Below are positions 1 to 7,720 of a stretch of DNA of 44,964 bases, one piece after another. Each line of letters begins with the position of its first letter. The first letter of the stretch is position 1. The translations under genes were made by a program, and so were the position numbers. Origin of the DNA: Burkholderia ambifaria. GTDB taxonomy: Bacteria > Pseudomonadota > Gammaproteobacteria > Burkholderiales > Burkholderiaceae. The notes under the pieces were generated by a model. It worked only from the letters and a program-made list of their open reading frames with translations, ran no database searches and had not been told where the DNA came from. Location: positions 1,433-46,396 of the forward strand of contig NZ_LKPJ01000009.1 in assembly GCF_001443045.1 (NCBI RefSeq), written 5' to 3'.

Positions 1-117
1 CTCGAGAAACTTCGCCCGCTTGATCGGCTTGTTCACGATCTCTCCGGTTTCCCGGTCAACGTAATGAACCTGGAAAACCTGCTTGGCGATGTCGACGCCC
101 ACTGCGATACTGTTCAT
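1..117 (-). CDS. IS110-family transposase, N-terminal fragment cut by window edge
   Basis: Thirty-nine codons are visible before the left edge. The protein opens MNSIAVGVDIAKQVFQVHYV, which is the start of the DEDD (RuvC-like) domain of IS110-family transposases; D9 in VGVDIAK is the first acidic catalytic residue. A GGAGGA ribosome binding site lies 7 bases before the ATG (117-115 on the minus strand). IS110 elements move by a RuvC-like transposase with an RNA encoded in the non-coding end of the element. The DNA from 118 to 330, between this start and the chrA stop, would hold one IS end, but I cannot place its boundary. The rest of the gene lies outside the window. Confidence 0.85.
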   Translation of the reverse strand, partial: MNSIAVGVDIAKQVFQVHYVDRETGEIVNKPIKRAKFLE

Positions 118-330
118 CGTGGATCCTCCGGTTGCCGGGAAATGCGTGCATTTTCCACCTGGGCACATCGATGCCGTTGGCCCGTGAGGATCCACCTCCT
201 TCCTCTGCGCCTACGTTCTCGGGTGGGACGCGTTCATTTCAATTCTCCTGTTCAGCGGGCCGAGGTTACGCGGCAACACCGCTGCACGAACGTCGTCCGA
301 TGCGTCTAGATCGCTCCCCCGCAGCGCGGA

Positions 331-1509
331 TCAATGATGGAGCAACGGGTAGGCCACCAGCCCGACGAGCGCGGCGGCGGTGACGACGACCGGCTCCTGC
401 AGCTTCTTGAAGCGCCACAGCAGCAGCACGGTCGCGACGGCGAGCAGTGCGGTCGGCATGTCGACGATCGAGCGCTTTGCGATCACGAGGACGGAGCCCG
501 TGATCGCACCGACGGCTGCGGCGGTGATGCCGTCCACGAACGCCTTGACGGCTGGACGGTGCCCGTACTTCTTCACGTACGGCGCGGGAATGATCGTGAA
601 CAGGTAGCAAGGCAGGAACGTGCCGAGCGCCGCGACGCACGCGCCGGGAAAGCCTGCCACCAGATACCCGATGAAGCCGACGGTGATCACGACCGGGCCG
701 GGCGTGATCATCGCGACCGCGACGGCATCCACGAACTGCTTGTCGTTCAGCCAGTGATGTTCGGTGACGACGCCGCCATAGAGGAACGGCACGATCACGA
801 GCCCCGAGCCGAACACGAACGCGCCGGCCTTCATGAAGAACGCGCCGATCTGGACGAGCTGCGGCAGATCGATGCCGCTCAATATTCCGCTGGCCGCCGG
901 CAGGTTGGCGGCGGCAACCGCACTCAGCCCGCCCCGGTGCAGCCACTTGGGCGGGGCGCGCCACAGCCAGCCGACCAGGCCCGCAACAACGAACAGCCAC
1001 GCGATTTCCGATTCCGTGATGAAGGTCACGGCGGCAAGCGTCAGGAAGATCGCCCGGAGCAGCTTGTCGCGGCCGACGGTTTTCGTCGTGAGCTTGTAGG
1101 CGCTCATCGCGATGATGCCGACTACCGCGGCGCCGACGCCGTAGAAGACGGCCTGCATCCAGGACAGCCCGCCGAAATGCGCGTACGCGAACCCGAGTGC
1201 CAGCACCATCAGGAACGACGGCAGCACGAACGCGAGGCCGACGAGTGTCGCACCGAGAATGCGGTAGTGAACGAAGCCGAGATAGATCGCGAGCTGGGCC
1301 GCCATGGGCCCGGGCGCGAGCTGGGCCAGCGTGAGTCCTTCCTTGTAGTCGGCTTCCGTGATCCAGCCGCGACGCTCGACCAGGTCGCGGCGCATGTAGC
1401 CTGCGAGCGCAACCGGCCCGCCGAAACCGAACGTACCGAGACGCAGCATGTAGGCGACCAGCTCGCCGAGCGAATAGGTCGGTTCGGTCGTGGCGATGGC
1501 AGTGGTCAT
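331..1509 (-). CDS. chrA: Chromate transporter ChrA
   Basis: This inner-membrane protein of 392 residues belongs to the CHR superfamily, which exports chromate from the cytoplasm. The length fits the two-domain (long-chain) class: two homologous halves of about six membrane segments each. The N-terminal half carries the CHR signature around FGFGGPVALAGYMRRDLV (about residues 27-44), and the second half has the matching FGSGLVIVPFLYGGVV near 240. The ATG overlaps the stop of chrB by four bases (ATGA), so the two are translationally coupled and form a chrBA operon. The gene ends next to an IS110 element. Confidence 0.93.
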   Translation of the reverse strand: MTTAIATTEPTYSLGELVAYMLRLGTFGFGGPVALAGYMRRDLVERRGWITEADYKEGLTLAQLAPGPMAAQLAIYLGFVHYRILGATLVGLAFVLPSFLMVLALGFAYAHFGGLSWMQAVFYGVGAAVVGIIAMSAYKLTTKTVGRDKLLRAIFLTLAAVTFITESEIAWLFVVAGLVGWLWRAPPKWLHRGGLSAVAAANLPAASGILSGIDLPQLVQIGAFFMKAGAFVFGSGLVIVPFLYGGVVTEHHWLNDKQFVDAVAVAMITPGPVVITVGFIGYLVAGFPGACVAALGTFLPCYLFTIIPAPYVKKYGHRPAVKAFVDGITAAAVGAITGSVLVIAKRSIVDMPTALLAVATVLLLWRFKKLQEPVVVTAAALVGLVAYPLLHH

Positions 1510-2483
1510 GACGTGGTTCCGGCGTCGTTCTTTCCGGTCGACGAGAAATGCGCGTACACGGCGTCGAGCACGGCGCCCATCTGCTCGAGCAACTGGTCGT
1601 CGTTCTCCGCGCGCTGGCGCGTGCCGGCCATCACGGCCTCGAAGCCGACCGCTTCGGGCGCCACGCGGCCGCCCACGTCGAGCGCGTGCACGATCTCGCC
1701 GAGCCGCAGCAGCGCAGGGTCGTCGTCGAGCCCGAAACTGGCCAGCAGCACCTCGAACGTCACGCGTTCGCCGACATGCGTGAATGTCGCACCGTCGAAA
1801 TCGAAGCCCAGTGCGTCAGCCGGGCAATCTGCGGGCGACGCGAGCCAGATGAAGCGGGCGCGTGCGTCGATGAAGCGGCGGATCAGCCACGCACTCGAGA
1901 CGCGATCGACCCACATCCGCTGCCGCGTCGCCCACGTGCGGCCCTGATACGCGTCGATTGCCAGCGGACGGATCGCCCGGTCCGCGGCGTGCGGCTCACC
2001 CGGCGACAGCACGGTGTCGACCAATGCGATGAAATCCTTCAGTGCGACTTCGGCGCGGGTGGCTGCGTCATTCGGGAAGTAATCGATCGCCCGGATGACG
2101 TCGAAATCCTTGCGTACGCGTCGCAGCAGGCGCGTGAGTTCCGTGGCGGATTGTCCGGCGAGGGCCTTGCGGGCTTCCGCAAGGGTCTGGATAAACGCGG
2201 CGTAATCCTCCCCGCGATCGAAGCGCGCTCGGAATTCCAGTTCCTGCGACGCGTCCTGGCTCGGGGCGCGTAACAAGTGAGCCGTGCCGCCGCTTTCGGC
2301 AATGGCCCCCGCCAGGTCGCGCAGCGTCCCTTCATGCGCTTCGGCGTACGGCAGCAGATAGATGCCGTCGCGCAACACCGCGCAGCCCTTTGCCTTCAGG
2401 GCGCGCCAGAACCGCATGCGCGCCGTCGCGTTTCCTGTCGGAAGGGTCAGAACGAGGAGCGACCATGTCGTGAGCGAATTCAT
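1506..2483 (-). CDS. chrB: ChrB, chromate-resistance regulator/accessory protein
   Basis: ChrB proteins are found upstream of chrA and are reported to control chromate-dependent expression or assist resistance. The 325-residue protein shows the family start (TWSLLVLTLPTGNATARMRFW) and a C-terminal ChrB domain containing RMWVDRVSSAWLIRRFIDA and the FDVIRAIDYFP region. I chose the ATG at 2483. An in-frame TTG at 2501 would add six residues not expected from the family. No clear ribosome binding site precedes the ATG, and an imperfect dyad (GTAG...CTAC) sits directly upstream, so start and regulation are uncertain. The stop overlaps the chrA start. Confidence 0.9.
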   Translation of the reverse strand: MNSLTTWSLLVLTLPTGNATARMRFWRALKAKGCAVLRDGIYLLPYAEAHEGTLRDLAGAIAESGGTAHLLRAPSQDASQELEFRARFDRGEDYAAFIQTLAEARKALAGQSATELTRLLRRVRKDFDVIRAIDYFPNDAATRAEVALKDFIALVDTVLSPGEPHAADRAIRPLAIDAYQGRTWATRQRMWVDRVSSAWLIRRFIDARARFIWLASPADCPADALGFDFDGATFTHVGERVTFEVLLASFGLDDDPALLRLGEIVHALDVGGRVAPEAVGFEAVMAGTRQRAENDDQLLEQMGAVLDAVYAHFSSTGKNDAGTTS

Positions 2484-2497
2484 GTAGTAAATGCTAC
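2484..2497. promoter_or_regulatory. Small dyad at the chrB start
   Basis: GTAGTAAATGCTAC has 4-bp perfect arms and abuts the chrB ATG. It could be an autoregulatory site or a chance repeat; arms this short are weak evidence. Confidence 0.25.
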
Positions 2498-2597
2498 TCA
2501 AGTGTTACGGGTTCTACAAACCGACTTTGACGACGGTTGCAAGGGCGTGACGGCCGGCGATCTGCGAGGTGATCCTTGTTTGTCTGATTGTTCGCGG

Positions 2598-2618
2598 ATA
2601 TACCCCCTCCCCCTATAC
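2598..2618. promoter_or_regulatory. Predicted DmeR (RcnR/CsoR-type) operator 1
   Basis: A C-rich core (CCCCCTCCCCC) is flanked by inverted AT-rich arms (ATATA ... TATAC). Members of the RcnR/InrS/CsoR family bind G/C tracts flanked by such AT-rich inverted repeats. The site lies 50-70 bp upstream of an RcnR-like gene, between it and the divergent chrB. Confidence 0.65.
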
Positions 2619-2631
2619 GGAAAAGCGATTC

Positions 2632-2656
2632 GGTATATAGTCCCCCCCGGTATATG
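2632..2656. promoter_or_regulatory. Predicted DmeR (RcnR/CsoR-type) operator 2
   Basis: The site reads GGTATATAG-T-CCCCCCC-GGTATATG, a seven-C tract between AT-rich arms. It is the second copy of the motif at 2598-2618 and ends 11 bp before the dmeR ATG. Binding here would block transcription or translation start of dmeR-dmeF, so metal-relieved autorepression is expected. Confidence 0.68.
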
Positions 2657-2667
2657 AAGGGACTGCC

Positions 2668-2940
2668 ATGAGCCACACCATCAAGGAAAAGCAGAAGCTG
2701 CTGAACCGCGTCCGTCGAATCAAGGGACAGGTCGAAGCGATCGAACGCGCGCTGGAGGATGAGCGCGGTTGCAACGAGATCCTCCGGCTCATCACGAGCG
2801 GCCGCGGCGCGATGAACGGCCTGCTCGCGGTCGTGCTCGAGGATCACATCCGCAGCCATCTGGTCGACGCCGAAGAGCACGCCGACGAAGGCAGTGCGAC
2901 CGAACAGCTGATCGAAGTCGTGCACAGCTACTTCAAGTAA
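2668..2940 (+). CDS. dmeR: DmeR/RcnR-type nickel/cobalt-responsive repressor
   Basis: A 90-residue all-helical DUF156 (CsoR/RcnR) protein that represses metal efflux genes until metal binds. The full RcnR metal fingerprint is present: H3, C35, H60 and H64. This predicts Ni(II)/Co(II) sensing rather than the copper site of CsoR. The ATG follows GAAGGGA at good spacing. The gene is followed after 11 bp by a CDF exporter, the dmeRF arrangement known from rhizobia and Agrobacterium. Two G/C-tract operators upstream support autoregulation. Confidence 0.88.
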   Translation: MSHTIKEKQKLLNRVRRIKGQVEAIERALEDERGCNEILRLITSGRGAMNGLLAVVLEDHIRSHLVDAEEHADEGSATEQLIEVVHSYFK

Positions 2941-2951
2941 TCGAGGGCGGA

Positions 2952-4238
2952 ATGAGCCATTTCAGTGACGACGCCTTCGGCGCAGGACACGACCACATCT
3001 TTCTCGGCGCCGCGCACGAGCAGAACGAACGCAGGACCTGGATGGTCATCGGGCTGTGCGCGGCGATGATGGTGGCCGAGATCGTCGGCGGGTCGATCTT
3101 CGGTTCGCTGGCGCTGATCGCGGACGGCTTGCACATGTCGACGCACGCGGGCGCGATGCTGATCGCCGCGTTCGCCTATACCTATGCGCGCAAGCATGCG
3201 AGCGATCCGCGCTTCGTGTTCGGCACGGGCAAGCTCGGCGATCTGGCCGGCTTCACGAGCGCGATCGTGCTCGCGATGATCGCACTGCTCATCGGCTACG
3301 AGGCGGTCGCGCGCTTGCTCGCCCCGGTGCCGATCCATTTCGGCGAGGCGATTCCGATCGCGGTTGCCGGCTTGCTCGTCAACATCGCGAGCGTCTGGCT
3401 GCTGAGCGGCGATCATCATGGCCATAGCCACGGTCATGGTCATCACCATCATCACGGGCATGCTCACGACGAACACGAACACGAACACGAAGAGGAAGCG
3501 CACCGGATCCTCGATCGGCAGGGCGTATTTCTCGTGTCGGTATTCGAGGATGGCGTCCCGCCCGTTTTCCGCGTGACCCCTGCGACGAACGATACGAAGC
3601 ACGTCGACGCGAGCGCCGTGTCGGTGACGACGATCCGTCCGGACGGTACCCGGCAGGTGTTCGCGATGGACAGCCGCGGCGGTTACCTGGAGTCGGCCGA
3701 TGCCATCCCCGAACCGCATGAATTCAAGGCGATCGTCCGCTTGAACGGCCGCGAGCACGAACTGGCGTTCGAGGAGCACGACCATGGCGCGTCCACGGTC
3801 GCCGCGCGCGATCACAACATCCGCTCCGCATACATCCACGTGATCGCCGATGCGGCCGTCTCGGTGCTGACGATCGTCGGGCTGCTGCTCGCGCGCGCTT
3901 TCGGCTGGGTCTGGATGGATCCGCTCGCCGGCATCATCGGCGCGCTGGTGATCGCGAACTGGTCATACGGGCTGATGCGCGACACCGGCGGTATCCTGCT
4001 CGACATGAATTCGGACCGTCGTCTGACGGACAACGTGCGCGGTGCCATCGAGGGCATGGGCGATCGCGTCGGCGACCTGCATGTCTGGCGGCTCGGGCCC
4101 GGGCACATGAGCGCGGTCGTGTCGGTGGCGACGGACGACCCGAAGCGGGATGCGCGCTTTTATCACGGCGTGCTCCAGCGGTTCAGGAACCTGTCGCACG
4201 TCACCGTCGAAGTCGTGCCTGCGGCGCGCGGGCAATAA
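2952..4238 (+). CDS. dmeF: DmeF, CDF-family cobalt/nickel efflux carrier
   Basis: This 428-residue inner-membrane cation diffusion facilitator exports divalent metal by proton exchange. Visible are the first metal-site motif (D58, H61, H65 in ADGLHMSTH), a histidine cluster at about 155-184, the second metal-site motif H296-x3-D300, and a C-terminal cytoplasmic domain (VGDLHVWRLGPGHMSAVV). Between the His-rich loop and the fifth membrane segment lies a soluble insert of about 85 residues (190-275), longer than the simple His loop of many CDF proteins. The start is the ATG 11 bp after dmeR. A longer in-frame extension into dmeR has no family support. Confidence 0.92.
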   Translation: MSHFSDDAFGAGHDHIFLGAAHEQNERRTWMVIGLCAAMMVAEIVGGSIFGSLALIADGLHMSTHAGAMLIAAFAYTYARKHASDPRFVFGTGKLGDLAGFTSAIVLAMIALLIGYEAVARLLAPVPIHFGEAIPIAVAGLLVNIASVWLLSGDHHGHSHGHGHHHHHGHAHDEHEHEHEEEAHRILDRQGVFLVSVFEDGVPPVFRVTPATNDTKHVDASAVSVTTIRPDGTRQVFAMDSRGGYLESADAIPEPHEFKAIVRLNGREHELAFEEHDHGASTVAARDHNIRSAYIHVIADAAVSVLTIVGLLLARAFGWVWMDPLAGIIGALVIANWSYGLMRDTGGILLDMNSDRRLTDNVRGAIEGMGDRVGDLHVWRLGPGHMSAVVSVATDDPKRDARFYHGVLQRFRNLSHVTVEVVPAARGQ

Positions 4239-4253
4239 GCGAGGGCAATAAGG

Positions 4254-4439
4254 ATGGCGGTCAAGTCCCCTTGCGTCGACGTCTGTTCGTTCGACGGCAG
4301 GACCGGTTATTGCGTGGCGTGCCTGCGAACGCGCGAAGAGGCGCGCGGCTGGAAGAAGATGACGGATCACAGGCGTCATCAGATCGTGAACGACCGCGCG
4401 CGGCGGCACGCGAAGCTGACACGGGATACCACCGACTGA
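4254..4439 (+). CDS. DUF1289 small cysteine-rich protein
   Basis: Sixty-one residues with the DUF1289 pattern: SPCVDVC (C7, C11), then C20 and C23, followed by the conserved R-E-E-x3-W segment. Function is unknown; the four cysteines suggest a metal or Fe-S site. It sits 15 bp after dmeF and 7 bp before the MFS gene, so it is probably co-transcribed with the metal-efflux genes. Confidence 0.82.
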   Translation: MAVKSPCVDVCSFDGRTGYCVACLRTREEARGWKKMTDHRRHQIVNDRARRHAKLTRDTTD

Positions 4440-4446
4440 TCACATC

Positions 4447-5652
4447 ATGAACGCTCCATCGCCGATTGCCGGCAAGCCTTCGATTCCGCGGACCGTGTGG
4501 GCGTTGGGCCTCGTGAGCCTGTTCATGGATCTGTCGTCCGAGCTGATCCATGCATTGCTGCCGATCTACCTGGTATCGACGATGGGGATGAGCGTCGCGG
4601 CGCTCGGCATCCTCGAAGGGGCGGCCGAAGCGACCGCGATGATCGTCAAGGTGTTCTCCGGCGCGATCAGCGACTGGCTCGGGCGCCGCAAGGGGCTGCT
4701 GCTCGTCGGTTACGGCCTCGCGGCATTGACCAAGCCGTTGTTTCCGCTGGCGTCCACGCCGGCCGTGGTCGTGGCGGCCCGTCTGCTCGACCGCGTCGGC
4801 AAGGGCATTCGCGGCGCGCCGCGCGACGCGTTGGTGGCCGACCTCGCACCCCCCGAAATCCGCGGCGCGTGCTTCGGCCTGCGTCAGTCGATGGATACCG
4901 TGGGCGCGTTTCTCGGCCCGATGCTCGCAATCCTGCTGATGCTCTGGTTCGGCGACCACATCCGGACCGTGCTGTGGTTCGCCGTGGTGCCGGCCTTCGT
5001 CGCGATCGCGCTGATCGTCTTCGGCGTGCGGGAACCCGATCAGGCGAAAGCGCACCGGCGCTTTCACTCGCCGCTGCGCTGGCGCGCGCTGCGCGAGTTT
5101 CCCCGCAGCTACTGGTTTGTTGTCGCGGCCGGCGCGACGTTTACGCTCGCGCGCTTCAGCGAAGCGTTCCTGGTTCTGCGTGCGCAGCAGACCGGGCTCG
5201 ACGCCGCATGGATCCCGGCGGTGATGGTCGCGATGAGCATCGCTTATTCGCTGTCCGCGTGGCCGATCGGTGCCTTGTCGGACCGGCTCGATCGCCGTGT
5301 GCTGCTCGCAGCCGGCATGGTGCTGCTGATCGCGGCCGACCTGCTGCTCGGTATCGGCACGTCGACGATCTCGATGTTCGCCGGCGTGGCCGTGTGGGGG
5401 CTGCACATGGGCTTTACGCAGGGCATCCTCGCCGCGATGGTGTCGGAAACGTCGCCGGCCGCGCTGCGCGGAACCGCGTTCGGCGTATTCAACCTGGTGA
5501 GCGGCATCTGCATGCTGCTCGCGAGCAGCGTCGCCGGCGCGCTGTGGACGCGCTTCGGCGCGTCGACCACGTTTCTTGCCGGCGCTGCGCTGGTCGTGGT
5601 GCCGCTGTGCCTGTGCCGCTTCATGCCGCGACCGGGCACGCCAACGGCGTGA
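4447..5652 (+). CDS. MFS transporter, possibly metal efflux (NreB-like)
   Basis: A 401-residue major-facilitator protein with 12 hydrophobic segments. It shows the loop-2/3 motif around SDWLGRRKG (about residues 77-85), followed by a DRVGKGIRGAPRDALVAD stretch typical of one MFS branch that includes nickel-resistance NreB-type proteins. It lacks the histidine-rich tail of classical NreB. Its place at the end of the dmeR-dmeF unit, 7 bp after the DUF1289 gene, suggests a second metal exporter. This role is inference from context; the substrate cannot be read from the sequence. Confidence 0.85.
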   Translation: MNAPSPIAGKPSIPRTVWALGLVSLFMDLSSELIHALLPIYLVSTMGMSVAALGILEGAAEATAMIVKVFSGAISDWLGRRKGLLLVGYGLAALTKPLFPLASTPAVVVAARLLDRVGKGIRGAPRDALVADLAPPEIRGACFGLRQSMDTVGAFLGPMLAILLMLWFGDHIRTVLWFAVVPAFVAIALIVFGVREPDQAKAHRRFHSPLRWRALREFPRSYWFVVAAGATFTLARFSEAFLVLRAQQTGLDAAWIPAVMVAMSIAYSLSAWPIGALSDRLDRRVLLAAGMVLLIAADLLLGIGTSTISMFAGVAVWGLHMGFTQGILAAMVSETSPAALRGTAFGVFNLVSGICMLLASSVAGALWTRFGASTTFLAGAALVVVPLCLCRFMPRPGTPTA

Positions 5653-5999
5653 GGCTTCGCCTGCCGTTTCTGTCGTTTCTGCCGGCGTTCCGCGTTCGGC
5701 CGGTGTGACGCCCGGGCACGACAGGCGCGGGTTGCGAACCGGCGTCGCGGTCCGCCGGCCGCCGATCGGCGAAGGCCCGCCACACGCGCCTTTCCGCGTC
5801 GCACCCCGCCTTTGCTTTCAGATTTGAAAGATTGTCCGGCGTTTGCGATAGAATGCCTCCCCTGTTCGCCGTGGCCATGCCCACGGACGGACTCCGGCAC
5901 GCGAAACGGCGCTCGCCGCACTGGCGGAATTCCGTCTCCATTTCGATGCCGGCGATCTGCCTGTCATTGGAAACACACGTACTGTAATTTGGATTGCTA
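5653..5999. other. Intergenic region ahead of dctA
   Basis: No gene is supported in these 347 bp. They contain GTCGTTTCTG-type short repeats after the MFS stop and one good sigma70-like promoter (5824-5854). I checked for a sigma54 (-24/-12) promoter, as in rhizobial dctA, and did not find the required spacing. Confidence 0.6.
5824..5854 (+). promoter_or_regulatory. Predicted sigma70 promoter for dctA
   Basis: TTGAAA (5824-5829) is followed after 17 bp by GATAGA, with TAGAAT overlapping it at 5849-5854. A leader of about 140 nt would precede the dctA ATG. Confidence 0.5.
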
Positions 6000-7304
6000 A
6001 TGAAGAAGCACAACATCACCCGGTACATCGTCATCGCGATGGCGCTGGGCATCGCCGTGGGCTACGCCTGTCATAGCGCGTTTCCCGACCCGAAAATGGC
6101 CAAGGAAGTCGCCGGCTACGTGTCGCTGCTGTCCGACGTGTTCCTGCGCCTGATCAAGATGATCATCGCGCCGCTGGTGTTCGCGACGCTGACGGTCGGC
6201 ATCGCGCAGATGGGTGACAGCGGGTCGGTCGGCCGCGTGGGCGTGAAGGCGTTCGGCTGGTTCTTCATCGCGTCGTTCACGTCGCTGGTACTCGGTCTCG
6301 TGACCGCGACGATCCTGAAACCGGGCAGCCATCTGAGCCTGCCGCTGCCGGCCGCCGATGTGGCGCTCAACCTGAAGACGGGCGCATTCACGCTGAAGGA
6401 CTTCGTCGTCCACCTGGTGCCGAAGTCGATCGCCGAGGCGATGGCGAACAACGAGATCCTGCAGATCGTCGTGTTCTCGATCTTCTTCGGCACCGCGCTG
6501 TCCGCGCTCGGCGACGCCGGCAAGCGCCTGACCGGCGTGATCGACGATCTCGCGCAGGTCATGCTGAAGGTGACGGGCGCGGTGATGTGGTTCGCGCCGG
6601 TCGCGGTGTTTGCCGCGCTGGCGTCGACGATCACGACGGAAGGGCTCGGCATCCTGCTCACGTTCGCGAAGTTCATGGCGAGCTTCTATCTGGCGCTGGC
6701 GCTGCTGTGGGGCGTGCTGACGCTCGCCGGCGTCGCATTCCTCGGCAAGCGCGCGTTCACGCTGATCCGCCTGATTCGCGAGCCGTTCCTGCTGTCGTTC
6801 GCGACGGCGAGCTCCGAAGCCGCGTATCCGAAGCTGCTCGACGCGCTCGACCGGTTCGGCGTGAATCGCAGGATCTCGAGCTTCGTGCTGCCGATCGGGT
6901 ACTCGTTCAACCTCGACGGCTCGATGATGTACTGCACGTTCGCGGTGCTGTTCATCTCGCAGGTGTACGGGATCGACCTGCCGCTCGGCACGCAGATCAC
7001 GATGCTCCTGATGCTGATGGTGACGTCGAAGGGGATGGCGGGCGTGCCGCGCGCATCGCTCGTCGTGATCGCGGCGACGCTCAGCCAGTTCCATCTGCCG
7101 GAAGCCGGCCTGCTGCTGATCATGGGCGTCGACATGTTCCTCGACATGGGGCGCTCGGCCACCAACGCGGTCGGCAACTCGATCGCGGCGGCCGTGGTCG
7201 CGAAGTGGGAGGGCCAGCTCGGCGATCCGCGCGACGACGTGGATTCGGGCGGCGGCGGCGAGATCAAGCAGGTGGAGGTGCGGGAGACGGCGACGTCCGC
7301 GTGA
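6000..7304 (+). CDS. dctA: DctA-type C4-dicarboxylate/H+(Na+) symporter
   Basis: A 434-residue inner-membrane carrier of the DAACS family (dicarboxylates, glutamate). Diagnostic segments include RLIKMIIAPLVFATLTVGIA (near 45-65), the re-entrant loop SFATASSEAAYPK (serine-rich motif), GYSFNLDGSMMYCTFA, and the second loop TSKGMAGVPRASLVV. The C-terminal MGVDMFLDMGRSATNAVGN carries the conserved substrate-binding aspartates. I chose ATG 6000; a TTG two codons upstream gives no extra conserved sequence. The gene stands alone with its own promoter. It could transport succinate/fumarate/malate or a related acid. Confidence 0.88.
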   Translation: MKKHNITRYIVIAMALGIAVGYACHSAFPDPKMAKEVAGYVSLLSDVFLRLIKMIIAPLVFATLTVGIAQMGDSGSVGRVGVKAFGWFFIASFTSLVLGLVTATILKPGSHLSLPLPAADVALNLKTGAFTLKDFVVHLVPKSIAEAMANNEILQIVVFSIFFGTALSALGDAGKRLTGVIDDLAQVMLKVTGAVMWFAPVAVFAALASTITTEGLGILLTFAKFMASFYLALALLWGVLTLAGVAFLGKRAFTLIRLIREPFLLSFATASSEAAYPKLLDALDRFGVNRRISSFVLPIGYSFNLDGSMMYCTFAVLFISQVYGIDLPLGTQITMLLMLMVTSKGMAGVPRASLVVIAATLSQFHLPEAGLLLIMGVDMFLDMGRSATNAVGNSIAAAVVAKWEGQLGDPRDDVDSGGGGEIKQVEVRETATSA

Positions 7305-7328
7305 TGTTCCGGTAGTCAATGATGTTTT

Positions 7329-7359
7329 CCGGCCTGGATTCGACAGGGATTCAGGCCGG
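7329..7359. terminator. Hairpin after dctA
   Basis: CCGGCCTG (7329-7336) and CAGGCCGG (7352-7359) form a perfect 8-bp stem with a 15-nt loop, 24 bp after the dctA stop. There is no T-tract, so it may be a weak or Rho-assisted terminator. Confidence 0.45.
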
Positions 7360-7573
7360 CGCGAGACCCGCCGGCGACCTTCCCGATTCGCCGAACAAGC
7401 CCTCCGCCAGTTCTTCAATACGCCGCATTCCAGCCAGCGGTGACATGCCCGCAGGCGAACACCCGTTTTCCCCGATAGTCGTGCCGGACGCGTAAGTGGT
7501 CATTCACTCTCGCGCAGTCGTCTGCAGCGCATCTCTCGCATGCGCGGGCGGTCCGCAATTTTTTTCGATTTAT

Positions 7574-7720
7574 TTGACGTCATCCTCCGTGTCTAAAGGC
7601 GGAGGATTCCCACACCTGGCGATGCACGTCCGCATCGGAGAATGTTCACGGCAGCGTTGGTATCTCGATCATGCTCGACACCACAGTCACGGCAGGCCCA
7701 CTCTCTTATTCGCAGTCCCG
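7574..7720 (-). ncRNA. Predicted omegaRNA (reRNA) and right end of the tnpB element
   Basis: In IS200/IS605 elements the guide RNA overlaps the 3' end of tnpB and runs through the element's right end into flanking DNA. Here ATCCTCCG and CGGAGGAT (minus strand; 7607-7600 and 7589-7582) form a perfect 8-bp hairpin at the tnpB stop. It is followed by a TCAA (7577-7574) that matches the usual cleavage motif. The right end is therefore placed near 7574, and the first guide bases would be the A/T-rich flank below it. The 5' limit inside tnpB is approximate. Confidence 0.5.

Noticed and set aside
5881..5930. Sigma54 promoter ahead of dctA
   Set aside because: GGCAC is present, but the GC expected 10 bp after GG is off by one base and the TTGC box is missing.
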